Both the position numbers and the translations under genes were made by a program. Positions 1 to 7,544 of a stretch of DNA of 64,000 nucleotides are shown here, in pieces (position 1 is the first letter of the stretch; each line of letters starts with the position of its first letter). The stretch lies in contig OY969693.1 in NCBI GenBank assembly GCA_963701995.1, forward strand, positions 1 through 64,000, given 5' to 3'. This DNA is from Methanoflorens sp963701995. GTDB lineage: Archaea > Halobacteriota > Bog-38 > Methanoflorentales > Methanoflorentaceae. Below the pieces are notes generated by a model. The model did not search any database. It was given only the letters and a program-made list of their open reading frames with translations, and was not told the DNA's origin.

Positions 1-494
1 ACGTTTCCCATCCCGCGCCGCCGACGCTCGATGAGGCCCCTGCTTTCCAGCCCGTAGAGCGCTCTGCTGACGTTGGATTTCGGAAGACCGGTCTTTTCGA
101 CCAGTTCGCTCTGGTGAACGATTCCCTCGTCGATAATCGCTTTGAAGAGCGTCTGCTCATCGTCTTTAAGCGTTTTGGCAACCTCTTCCCACTGCTGCCG
201 CCGTTCTTCGAGGATTACGTCTCCCGCGGACGCAGGCGCAGCAGGCGCAGAGGTGGTTGAGTCGTGCAACAGGATGTACGTGCCGCTCACGCTCATAAGA
301 ACGAGCGCAACAGCAATTACGAGCACATCGGCGTAGGTGAATAACCCGGGGACCTGAGTCGTAATAGCAGTATTGCCCTCAACGAGGATTTGCACCGGCG
401 TAGGATTGAGCAACTTGATCGCGAGCACGAGCGCCGAGGCGACAAAAACAGCTGCCGCAAAGAGCGTCTTTCCTCGAATTTGCCCCCCTACCAT
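1..494 (-). CDS. Membrane-anchored winged-HTH regulator (3' end outside window)
   Basis: Reading the minus strand from an ATG at 494 gives an open frame to the window edge (about 164 codons), so the C-terminus is missing. There are two hydrophobic segments at about residues 10-28 and 50-73, then a linker rich in Ala, Pro and Ser. From about residue 105 a MarR/IclR-like winged helix follows, with the recognition-helix pattern VEKTGLPKSNVSRAL and a basic wing (IERRRRG). This architecture is common in Euryarchaeota as a membrane-tethered transcriptional regulator; the signal sensed is unknown. It is the last gene of a run with the two upstream genes (524-967, 1006-1755), all on this strand. Family assignment is by pattern recognition. 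Confidence 0.75.
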   Translation of the reverse strand, partial: MVGGQIRGKTLFAAAVFVASALVLAIKLLNPTPVQILVEGNTAITTQVPGLFTYADVLVIAVALVLMSVSGTYILLHDSTTSAPAAPASAGDVILEERRQQWEEVAKTLKDDEQTLFKAIIDEGIVHQSELVEKTGLPKSNVSRALYGLESRGLIERRRRGMGN

Positions 495-523
495 AGCTGT
501 CCCCCACGTCGTGCGGCCAGAGA

Positions 524-967
524 TTAGTCATTGCACCCAGGACCGTAGCAGATGCGCTCCGCAACAGAGCTTACCTTTTCATGCGCTATATCGATGTCGA
601 TCTTGTAAAACTTGCCCTCGACTCGCAACACCAAAGAAGAGACGGGAGGCGCACCGGACGAAGGAGGGGGCTGTGCGAGAATTCCCACGACAGTATAGTG
701 CTTTCCCGCGACCAACGCGTGCACGCGGTCATCCTTGTTTGCGATCGCAAGCAGGCTTTTCACGCGCGCTTCATATTGCGCTTGCTGCTGGGCCTGTTGA
801 TCTGGCGATTGCGACGTCTGTGGCGTTTTTACGACGCTGATGTAACCGCTGCTGGTTCCTGGTAGGGCATTCTCTGCTCCGAGGACGATGATGGTAGCTC
901 CCGCCACGATTCCTACAACGAGCAACGTGATCAGTAATTCTACACGCCGTTTGCGTACGGCTTCCAT
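524..967 (-). CDS. Membrane-anchored hypothetical protein
   Basis: 147 aa. A basic N-terminus (MEAVRKRR) is followed by one hydrophobic helix at about residues 10-30, so the protein is probably anchored with its C-terminal part outside. A Gln-rich stretch at about 50-65 (QSPDQQAQQQAQYEAR) precedes a small beta-rich domain with a Pro-rich turn (QPPPSSGAPPVSS). Two cysteines sit at the very end (CYGPGC). I do not recognise the family. It lies 29 bases before the membrane HTH regulator and 38 bases after the Lon-like lipoprotein, so co-transcription is likely. It could be a sensor or inhibitor domain for that regulator, which is inference only. Confidence 0.6.
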   Translation of the reverse strand: MEAVRKRRVELLITLLVVGIVAGATIIVLGAENALPGTSSGYISVVKTPQTSQSPDQQAQQQAQYEARVKSLLAIANKDDRVHALVAGKHYTVVGILAQPPPSSGAPPVSSLVLRVEGKFYKIDIDIAHEKVSSVAERICYGPGCND

Positions 968-1005
968 CTCTTGTTTACCTCGATGGCTTAACGGCGCTAA
1001 TCACT

Positions 1006-1755
1006 TCAACTGAAGTAGTAAGGTAACGCTTGGTCAACGTTTTTTACCCCGACGACAGTCACGTTATAACCATCGTGACTCAGCTGCGATTGTAAGTTTA
1101 CGCCCCCTACCGGGTTTGTTTGAAGCGGAGAAGTAGTGCTTACGACGGTTTCATTGTAGGGGACGAGGATGACTCGAGCACCATTTTTTGCTGCTGCCTC
1201 TGCCTTCCAGTAAACGCCACCGACATCGCCTACCGTTCCGCTGCTGTCAATGGTACCGGTGCTGTAGACGTGCTGATTGGTCGGCTTCTTCATTATCGCC
1301 GAGTATGTCGCGATTGCCATGGGAAGACCAGCGCTTGGCCCGTCTACCTCGTCCACACCCTTAGGCACACTTACCACGAATTCAAAATCTCGTAGATTTG
1401 AATTGACGTGAGCGCGCTCAGCTGCAACGGTTACTGCAGCCCTCGCGGTCTCTTGAAAATCGACGCCCGTCACCGGCTCGGTCTCAACAAAGACGTGCCC
1501 CGTTCCAGGTTGCGTATATACAACAACGTCAGACAGAGCCCCCGTGTAGCTGTTGTCGCCCAATTGCTCCACGGCGAGCATATGCGCTGTGCCGTTAGTG
1601 GTCCCCTGCGCGTTGATTCCTGCCGGGGTTCCTGTAGGAGATTGGGAAGGGTTAAATTGAATATAAGGCGGGTTTAGACTAGCTGTGCATCCTGCGGTCG
1701 CAACCGACAACAGTATGAGAACGCAGAAAATAGGTATTGCGCGATGCCATTTCAT
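1006..1755 (-). CDS. Lon-like (S16) serine protease, secreted lipoprotein
   Basis: 249 aa from the ATG at 1755; an upstream in-frame start would only add eight residues before the signal peptide. The N-terminus is a signal sequence ending in a lipobox (VATAGC, Cys23), so the protein should be lipid-anchored outside the membrane. The C-terminal half matches the proteolytic domain of Lon. The serine motif DGPSAG places Ser141, and Lys184 follows in a GG-rich segment; the 43-residue spacing equals that of the Ser/Lys dyad in E. coli Lon. No AAA+ module is present, so it would act without ATP, as proposed for other archaeal stand-alone S16 proteins. It heads a three-gene run ending in a membrane HTH regulator. 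Confidence 0.82.
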   Translation of the reverse strand: MKWHRAIPIFCVLILLSVATAGCTASLNPPYIQFNPSQSPTGTPAGINAQGTTNGTAHMLAVEQLGDNSYTGALSDVVVYTQPGTGHVFVETEPVTGVDFQETARAAVTVAAERAHVNSNLRDFEFVVSVPKGVDEVDGPSAGLPMAIATYSAIMKKPTNQHVYSTGTIDSSGTVGDVGGVYWKAEAAAKNGARVILVPYNETVVSTTSPLQTNPVGGVNLQSQLSHDGYNVTVVGVKNVDQALPYYFS

Positions 1756-1964
1756 AACGTTAAGTCCTACCACAATCACGTAGCAATTTCTTGCATCCGA
1801 TAATAACCTTTGCCCGCTGCCCGCTCCTTGACGCGAAGCAAAGACGAGGCGGTTGCAACTCTATTCTTTGCCGAATCGAGCGCATCAATCACTCCTGGGT
1901 TTCGATTCAGTGAGACAGCGACGCGACACTTCGGATAATCAGAAGATATCCCGCGAGAGTCGCA

Positions 1965-2170
1965 TCATGTCAGCTGAGGCGCCTGAGCCGGCTCGAGGTC
2001 AAAGACGTCGTACACCCACTGGGACCGCTTCTGCCAGCCCTCCTACAGGTCCCGCTCGATACGCCGTATTTCACCGAGAGCCTGTCCATAATCTTCGATA
2101 TGTGCAGTCCTGCGATGTGGAGACGATACATTCCCGCCTCCTCGCGTAGAGTTCCATTTTTTTCGTCGCA
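1965..2170 (-). pseudogene. Degenerate copy of the small HTH-like gene at 3168-3365
   Basis: Read in three frames, this stretch encodes pieces of the same protein as the intact gene 1.2 kb away: KKMELYARRRE, then MYRLHIAGLHISKIMDRLS with VKYGVS, then WQKRSQWVYDVFDLEPAQ. The pieces are separated by frameshifts and the last is preceded by an in-frame TAG. The DNA is visibly similar over the 3' part (GGCTCGAGGTCAAAGACGTC is shared). It is best read as a duplicated copy that lost its reading frame. No single open frame covers it. Confidence 0.7.
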
Positions 2171-2307
2171 GCCGCCCTTTGCAGCATTTCATTGCCTCCA
2201 TGCCGTTGCAATTGAAAAAAAGGGGAATAAAGTGAGAAGAGGCGAGGGGATCCTATAGAGCTCAAGGGGGGAAGTATGGCACTGACGCCCCTCACCTCAT
2301 TTTTTCT

Positions 2308-2697
2308 CTACTGCGCTTGGCCTGTCTGGTTCACTATGCTCTGCAGCTTGCTCTGCTGGTCCTGCGGCAACTGATTGTACCAGCTGGACAACGCCTGTTT
2401 GAGGTCGCTCTGCAGGGCGTTCTTCTGGTCGGTGGGAAGTTGCTTGTACCACGTCATCAGCTCGTGCCTCACTGCTCTGTTGTGGCAGACGGTGTTGAGA
2501 TTCGTGTTCTGACTTGGCGTACCGAGCAACGGTCCGAGGAACGGCCCGAGGGGCCCACTTGTGCTGCTCGTGCTGCTTGAAGTCGTTGACGTGGTGGCCG
2601 TGGTCGTATTCGTCGTCTGCGCATAGACCGCTCCCGCGAACGCCACTGACGCTATCAGCACAACGAGAACGGTGACTGCTATCGTGCGTTTCTTCGT
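2308..2697 (-). CDS. Small secreted protein with Gln-rich repeats, apparent ACG start
   Basis: The open frame encodes KKRTIAVTVLVVLIASVAFA followed by GAVYAQ, a good signal peptide, then a Thr/Ser-rich stretch and a tail with two similar units (WYKQLPTDQKNALQS and WYNQLPQDQQSKLQS). No ATG or GTG precedes the signal peptide in frame. A strong ribosome-binding site (GGAGGTGA, about 2704-2711) lies six bases before an ACG exactly where the initiator should be (2695-2697), which would give 129 aa. Either ACG is used, an ATG mutated to ACG, or there is a base error; the next in-frame GTG would remove most of the signal peptide's charge. Function unknown; probably exported. The family was not recognised. 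Confidence 0.6.
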   Translation of the reverse strand, partial: TKKRTIAVTVLVVLIASVAFAGAVYAQTTNTTTATTSTTSSSTSSTSGPLGPFLGPLLGTPSQNTNLNTVCHNRAVRHELMTWYKQLPTDQKNALQSDLKQALSSWYNQLPQDQQSKLQSIVNQTGQAQ

Positions 2698-3167
2698 GTA
2701 GTCTCACCTCCATTCGTCATCTGCTAAAAGCCACGTGAGTGGCCTCGGCAGAGGGCTCTCGGACTCACCTCAATCAGATATCGTGAATGATGGTGCTTCC
2801 GCAGACCCGCAACAACATTGATGACCTAGCTTATCTTTGATGCGTGCGAAACTAGTTTCCAACTGGTTTCGTGCCCACTTTGTTTTTGTTTGACTCGATA
2901 ATCTTTCAACGTCAACGTCGCTTCGCTGAGCAAGCGTCACCAATGCGAGTCACAGTCGATGACCTTCGCACGCCAGCCGACGTCAATGGCTACGCGTGCT
3001 CGACATACTTAAAAAAAGCTAGCGACTGGAAAAAATGTGCATGTTAACGCTTAGAAAAAACATTGAGCATCCCGCGATTGCGTCGTGTGAACCCGGAGCT
3101 CGACAACACGAGCTAGGAGATCATAATCACAGACCACGCACTGTTGCGCAACGGCGGCTTCGATGGA
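2698..3167. other. Intergenic stretch of about 470 bases
   Basis: No convincing gene in either direction. It contains a perfect 12-base palindrome, GAAACTAGTTTC, at 2848-2859, followed directly by a similar half-site (GTTTC). There is also an A-rich TATA-like stretch on the plus strand near 3006-3018 (ATACTTAAAAAAAG) with no evident gene downstream on that strand. The palindrome lies upstream of the secreted-protein gene and could be an operator. Confidence 0.5.
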
Positions 3168-3365
3168 TCACGACGCGCGAGCTGGCTCGAGGTCAAAGAC
3201 GTCGTATACCCACTGGGTCCGCTTCTGCCAATCCATGCACAGCGCCCGTTTGGATACGCGATACTTGGCAGAAAGCTTCTCGAGGATGTCTGACATGTTC
3301 AACTGAGAAATGTACAAGCGGTACATCTCTCTTCTCCTCGAGTATAATTCCGCTTTTTTCGTCAT
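3168..3365 (-). CDS. Small HTH-like hypothetical protein
   Basis: 65 aa from the ATG at 3365. The sequence (ELYSRRREMYRLYISQLNMS, then LEKLSAKYRVSKRAL, then DWQKRTQWVYDVF) has the look of a homeodomain/resolvase-like helix-turn-helix: a basic helix, a short helix, a KYxVSxRxL recognition segment and a DWxKRxxW tail. Similar small archaeal proteins are annotated only as hypothetical. A frameshifted paralogue is at 1965-2170, so the gene has been duplicated locally. AT-rich DNA upstream (3385-3420) could hold the promoter. DNA binding is inferred from the pattern only. Confidence 0.6.
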   Translation of the reverse strand: MTKKAELYSRRREMYRLYISQLNMSDILEKLSAKYRVSKRALCMDWQKRTQWVYDVFDLEPARAS

Positions 3366-3483
3366 GGCTATCACTTATTTAGAATCTCATATTTCTCGCT
3401 GATCAACTTAAACTTTTTCTGGAAATGAAGGTCATGAAGCGCAAGCATAGGCCGCTCAGCGCGCTCCTGGTCGTACGTGGCAT

Positions 3484-4149
3484 TCACATCCAACCCTTCT
3501 CCATCCAATATTCATACTGGTGCGCCCAGCCCTCCCTGTTTGCCTCGATTAGCCGCACGAAAAAAGCTCTTCTTTCTGCGATCTCCTTCTCCTGCGCCGG
3601 ATACGCGCGCTGTGTTTTGATCGATTCTGCGAGCGTCGTTCCGAGTGTGGAAGCCTCGTTAATAGCAGCATCAAGCGCAGCGGGATTCCTATCAAGGGCA
3701 ACCCCGACCTCCCCTACCGTCACGACGCCTAGTTCATTCAGGAAATGGTTCATGTAGTCTAGCACGTCAGCATCACCGGAACCACCGGACGTAGTCACGG
3801 CACAGCCATATTTACCCGACAGCAGCTGACAATGAATCGCATCGGCCATGCGATCGATCACTGTCTTAAGTTGCGCGGTCACGCCGTGCATGTACACAGG
3901 CGATCCGAGCACGATGCCGTCGGCGCTGAGCATCTTGTCCACCAATTCAGCGAGATCATCCGTTTGAACGCACTCGCCTGTTCCGAAACACACCTGGCAT
4001 CCAATACAATAGTTGATGTCTAACGCGCAGACGTCGACCAGTTCGATCTCTGCTCCCTGCGTTCGTGCCCCGTCAAGAACAGCCTGAACGAGTTTCATGG
4101 TTCGGCTGTTCTTCCTGCGGGGACTGCCGCTTATTCCAAGTATCTTCAA
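3484..4149 (-). CDS. Iron-sulfur flavoprotein, NADPH-dependent FMN reductase family
   Basis: 221 aa. The N-terminus (MKILGISGSPRRKNSRT) is the FMN phosphate-binding loop of the flavodoxin-like NADPH-dependent FMN reductase family. A compact cysteine motif, CIGCQVCFGTGEC (C-x2-C-x2-C-x5-C, about residues 48-60), matches the [4Fe-4S] site of the archaeal iron-sulfur flavoproteins first described in Methanosarcina. SPVYMHGVTAQLKTVIDRM is the usual FMN-ring/dimer segment. Such proteins transfer electrons or reduce O2 and peroxide in anaerobic archaea; the substrate here cannot be told. It is monocistronic and divergent from the methyltransferase at 4266. Confidence 0.85.
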   Translation of the reverse strand: MKILGISGSPRRKNSRTMKLVQAVLDGARTQGAEIELVDVCALDINYCIGCQVCFGTGECVQTDDLAELVDKMLSADGIVLGSPVYMHGVTAQLKTVIDRMADAIHCQLLSGKYGCAVTTSGGSGDADVLDYMNHFLNELGVVTVGEVGVALDRNPAALDAAINEASTLGTTLAESIKTQRAYPAQEKEIAERRAFFVRLIEANREGWAHQYEYWMEKGWM

Positions 4150-4230
4150 AAAAATACCTCGATTGTGTGCCGTATGTTCTCGGCTATTATTAACGTTTCA
4201 GATGTGCGACAAACGCACCCGACAAACGTA

Positions 4231-4238
4231 CCTTTATA
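4231..4238 (+). promoter_or_regulatory. TATA box for the methyltransferase gene
   Basis: CCTTTATA at 4231-4238 lies about 25 bases before the ATGs at 4257 and 4266. This is the spacing expected for an archaeal promoter feeding a leaderless or nearly leaderless transcript. Confidence 0.5.
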
Positions 4239-4265
4239 GTGGCTCTGCGACAGACTATGACTTGC

Positions 4266-4844
4266 ATGGTCGACTTTAGCTCCGTCTACCACGATGCACC
4301 GCCGTGGGACATCGGCCGTCCGCAGAAGGAGTTCGTGCGGCTCCAGGAGGCTGGCGAAATCGTTGGGTCCGTCCTTGACGTCGGATGCGGGACGGGAGAG
4401 AACGCGCTATTTCTTGCCGCTAAAGGGCATGACGTATGGGGCGTTGATTTCACTCCTATCGCGATCAAAAAGGCACGGTATAAAGCGACGGAACGCAATC
4501 TTAACGTGACATTTCTCACGCAGAACGCCCTGGAACTGCACACCCTGGCGAGGACATTCGACACCGTCATCGACTCAGGATTGTTTCACGTGTTGAACGA
4601 CGAAGAACGTCCCCAGTTTGTCACTAATCTTGCAAGCGTTCTTCACCGCTACGCGACCTATTTCATGCTTTGTTTTAGCGAAATGGAACCCGGCTCATAC
4701 GGTCCGCGGCGTGTTACGCAAAGTGACATCAGGAACGCGTTCGATGGCACGTGGCACATCAATTACATTAGACCCGCACAGATGGAAAGTCGACTGCAGA
4801 TCGATGGCATCCACGCCTGGCTCTCGTCCATCTCGAAGGAGTGA
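4266..4844 (+). CDS. Class I SAM-dependent methyltransferase
   Basis: 192 aa from the ATG at 4266 (4257 and 4239 are alternative in-frame starts; the TATA box at 4231 favours 4257 or 4266). The opening PPWDIGRPQKEF and the glycine-rich motif I (VLDVGCGTGENALFLAAKG) followed by VWGVDFTPIAI define a Rossmann-fold methyltransferase of the thiopurine/tellurite-type (TehB/TPMT-like) group. Motif IV is DTVIDSGLFHVL. Members methylate small molecules such as thiols, halides or metalloids. The acceptor is not predictable from sequence. It stands alone. Confidence 0.85.
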   Translation: MVDFSSVYHDAPPWDIGRPQKEFVRLQEAGEIVGSVLDVGCGTGENALFLAAKGHDVWGVDFTPIAIKKARYKATERNLNVTFLTQNALELHTLARTFDTVIDSGLFHVLNDEERPQFVTNLASVLHRYATYFMLCFSEMEPGSYGPRRVTQSDIRNAFDGTWHINYIRPAQMESRLQIDGIHAWLSSISKE

Positions 4845-4988
4845 GTGGGCGCACGAGTGCTGCGCAAAGGACGGAAAGCTCGATTTTTCGCCGATATAGC
4901 TCATTTGCGGCGTAGGCTGCACATATCAGCAAATTCGCGTGAAAAGCATATACGCCTGAAAAGCAACTAGATTTAGGAGTGAGCACAC

Positions 4989-5726
4989 ATGCACAGTAAA
5001 ATTGCTGATGCCATCAGGCTACACCGGGGGCCCGTCGCCATTCTGCTGACCGATCGCAAACCCGAAAACGCGTTGGAGTTCACGGAAGACGGCGGACAAA
5101 AGAACCGCTGCATCATTCCGTTGTTCGTCGCCGCCATGAACGGACGCACCGCGGTGCTCGAAAAAGAGACTGTCCTCTGCCCTGGCGGGCAGGTGGGGCT
5201 CTGCTTCGGCCCCTATCAGCTGGGCTACATCGACTACTTTCTGTCAACCGGAAAGGAGGGGCAGTTTGAGGGCGAATACCGAAAGAAAACCCCTGAGCTC
5301 GTGCGGGAGTTCATTACGAACCTCCCCGATATCACCCTGCCGACGCGCTACCTGGTGATGAAACCGCTCAGCGAAGTCACCGATGGCGAAATTGCCGAGA
5401 CTGCAATCGTCGTCTTCGTTGCGAATGCGGACCAGCTGTCCGCGCTCGCGACCCTGGCGAACTTCGACCGACCGACCAACGATAACGTCTCGACGTTGTT
5501 CGGTTCTGGATGCCAAAGCCTGGTGATGCAAGTGCTCGATCAGGCGCGCGCTGAAAGGCCAAAGGCCGTCATCGGCCTCACCGACATTACCGCACGGAAG
5601 TACCTCGATAAGAACGTGCTGTCCTTTAGCGTGCCGTTCAAGCGGTTCGTCGAGATGGAGGCAAACGTCGAAGGGAGCTTCCTCACGAAAGGTAAAGACT
5701 GGCCTGAGATTGCAAAACGACTCTAA
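4989..5726 (+). CDS. DUF169 family protein
   Basis: 245 aa, preceded by a good ribosome-binding site (AGGAGTGA). The N-terminus (IADAIRLHRGPVAILLTDRK), the CIIPLFVAAMNGRTAVLE segment and the CPGGQVGLCFG cysteine-glycine block are the signature of DUF169, a family common in methanogens and anaerobic bacteria. No biochemical function is established for it. Three cysteines (about residues 35, 61 and 69) are placed to bind a metal or cluster. It is soluble, with no signal or membrane segment, and no operon partner is visible. Confidence 0.82.
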   Translation: MHSKIADAIRLHRGPVAILLTDRKPENALEFTEDGGQKNRCIIPLFVAAMNGRTAVLEKETVLCPGGQVGLCFGPYQLGYIDYFLSTGKEGQFEGEYRKKTPELVREFITNLPDITLPTRYLVMKPLSEVTDGEIAETAIVVFVANADQLSALATLANFDRPTNDNVSTLFGSGCQSLVMQVLDQARAERPKAVIGLTDITARKYLDKNVLSFSVPFKRFVEMEANVEGSFLTKGKDWPEIAKRL

Positions 5727-5844
5727 ATACCTTGACCGTTAGGGAGGAAAAAATTCTCCCTCGGGTTGCATTCCGTCATCAGCTGTGCGCTGTGCTGCCA
5801 GCCGGAGATCGTCTGCACGCAAATGACAGTGACGCCGTCAGCAC

Positions 5845-5952
5845 TCACATCTTGTCCATCCACATCTTCATCATCTTCAAGGTCTTGACCTTGTGCTGCA
5901 GGTACTCAATCTTGAATTCCTTCTTCATAATCCGCTCGTCAAGCTTCCGCAT
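5845..5952 (-). CDS. Possible 35-aa basic coiled-coil peptide
   Basis: A short frame from an ATG at 5952 encodes a Lys/Met-rich amphipathic helix (KLDERIMKKEFKIEYLQHKV, then KTLKMMKMW). The same frame continues upstream without an ATG to a TAG near 6008. It could be a small protein, the remnant of a longer one, or chance. The 5727-6018 interval holds nothing else that I can support. Confidence 0.25.
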   Translation of the reverse strand: MRKLDERIMKKEFKIEYLQHKVKTLKMMKMWMDKM

Positions 5953-6018
5953 CACGAGCTGCTTTCTGGCCTCGCCGACTTTTTGTGAGCAATAAAAGAC
6001 ACACGTCTACGATCTCGC

Positions 6019-6726
6019 GTGGAGCCCTACATAAACTATATGCCGTACGTTATGCATTTTGCACCGATGCTCCTTTTTTTGGCGCATATCCATTCACCGA
6101 TAGCGTCTGCATATCTCGGCGGATTCGACTACAATGCGACGCATTTCATCCGAGGACTCAATGACGGCGGCTTTCTCAATACACTATTTTGGTGGGTCAC
6201 GTTCACGGGCAGCATCACCTTCATGGTGCTCATCACGATCGCTCTCTATCTCGCCGGTGCCCGCAAAGAAGCGCTCGTCTTCGCGCTCGTCTTCATACTC
6301 GCGAACGTGGTCGCGTTCGGACTGAAATACGCCATTGCACGTCCCCGACCGAGCGATTTGGGCGTACCTCCAGAAGCCCAGCCCGCATTTCCAAGTGGTC
6401 ACACCACGAACGCCTTTGCGTTTGCCACAACGCTTTCGTCCTATCACCAAAAGTTCAGTGTCGTGCTGTTCGCGTGGGCCCTGCTTGTCGCCTTCAGCAG
6501 GGTCTACCTCGGCCTCCACTACGTTACCGACCTCATTGGCGGCGCGCTCGTCGGCATCGTTGTAAGTCTTCTGGTGACCCGTGCCGCGAAGCGCGTCGAT
6601 GGAAAAATCACTCGTATCGCCAGCACACCGCCTCCCCCGACCACGTGGCAAGGCGTGGTCAAACTACCGCTAGTGTTCATCATGCAGCTGCTCAACGTCG
6701 CGTACGCTTTGATCAAGCAGACCTGA
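6019..6726 (+). CDS. PAP2-family membrane phosphatase
   Basis: 235 aa from a GTG at 6019; an ATG at 6040 is the alternative. A TATA-like CAATAAAAG at about 5990 would place transcription start at the GTG. Five to six hydrophobic helices surround the three phosphatase motifs: KYAIARPRP (K-x6-RP), PSGH, and SRVYLGLHYVTD (SR-x5-H-x3-D) with the catalytic His. This is the type 2 phosphatidic acid phosphatase superfamily, acting on lipid or isoprenoid phosphates at the membrane. The particular substrate cannot be deduced. The gene stands alone. Confidence 0.87.
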   Translation: MEPYINYMPYVMHFAPMLLFLAHIHSPIASAYLGGFDYNATHFIRGLNDGGFLNTLFWWVTFTGSITFMVLITIALYLAGARKEALVFALVFILANVVAFGLKYAIARPRPSDLGVPPEAQPAFPSGHTTNAFAFATTLSSYHQKFSVVLFAWALLVAFSRVYLGLHYVTDLIGGALVGIVVSLLVTRAAKRVDGKITRIASTPPPPTTWQGVVKLPLVFIMQLLNVAYALIKQT

Positions 6727-6895
6727 GTCGAAGACGTCGGCAAGCCCTTGCAACGATTGAAAAGCGAGTCTCTTCAAATCAAGCCGATCTTCAAAATCCG
6801 TTGCTGAGTGAATTTGAAACCTTCGCGATGCGAGGTCAATGGCACGTCTTAATGTTGCTAGCGACGTGTTGTGTTTGTTCTCAGGAGTTCTTGCG

Positions 6896-7342
6896 ATGAA
6901 AAAACTAGTCATAATTGGAGCCATAATGGTTCTAACGATCGCCGGCATCTGTATCGCAGGCTGTACCTCTCCATCCTCGAGTACATCCAATCAAACAACG
7001 ACAGCCACCGTAAGTCAAACCACCACGACGAAAACCGTCGGCGCGAACGTGACTCAAAGCAACGGCACGCCCATAACCGCTCAACCTGGACAAAACTTCA
7101 CGATTCGGCTTTCCACAAACCCTTCCACCGGCTATAGCTTGCGGGCCCAGTATAACACGAGCAGTGTGGCCTTGAAGAATGAGACGTACGTGCCAACGCA
7201 GCCGGTAGCACCTGGTTCAGGCGGAACAGAAGTATGCACGTTCCAAGGTCTCAAAGCGGGCACGACAACCATCACGTTTGACAAGGTAAGCCCGTCGGGC
7301 ACGGCGACTGAAAGAGTAAGCTACCCAGTTACGATAATGTGA
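6896..7342 (+). CDS. Chagasin-like (I42) protease-inhibitor lipoprotein
   Basis: 148 aa from the ATG at 6896, which has a CAGGAG ribosome site seven bases upstream; an in-frame upstream start at 6839 lacks one. The signal peptide ends in a lipobox (CIAGC, Cys23), followed by a Thr/Ser linker. The mature domain has the chagasin hallmarks NPSTGY (inhibitory loop, normally NPTTGY) and the glycine loop GSGGTEVCTF, in an all-beta fold. Chagasin-family proteins inhibit papain-like cysteine proteases. The third loop (RPW) is not obvious, so inhibitory strength is uncertain. It would be anchored outside the cell, like the Lon-like lipoprotein at 1006. Confidence 0.8.
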   Translation: MKKLVIIGAIMVLTIAGICIAGCTSPSSSTSNQTTTATVSQTTTTKTVGANVTQSNGTPITAQPGQNFTIRLSTNPSTGYSLRAQYNTSSVALKNETYVPTQPVAPGSGGTEVCTFQGLKAGTTTITFDKVSPSGTATERVSYPVTIM

Positions 7343-7544
7343 ACTCGCCTTCTTGCCTAGCAAAGGCCCTCATCGCATAATTTCTTTTTCTTTGCGGACT
7401 CACCGCAACTGCCGCGTTACTCGGGGCCGGACTTAGCCTTTTTATAGCACCGCTCAGAAGTGTACTAGACTTAAAGAACGCACGTTTCCTGCCAATGAGG
7501 CAGTCGTGCGTATTCACTTTTGGATATTCTGAATGGAGAGCGCA

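Noticed and set aside
2297..2713. 138-aa frame starting at an ATG that contains the ribosome site
   Set aside because: Its sequence is low-complexity and His/Arg-rich, while the other frame encodes a clear signal peptide and repeats.
6189..6899. 236-aa frame over the PAP2 gene
   Set aside because: Shadow frame of the PAP2 phosphatase, rich in Arg and His, no family features.
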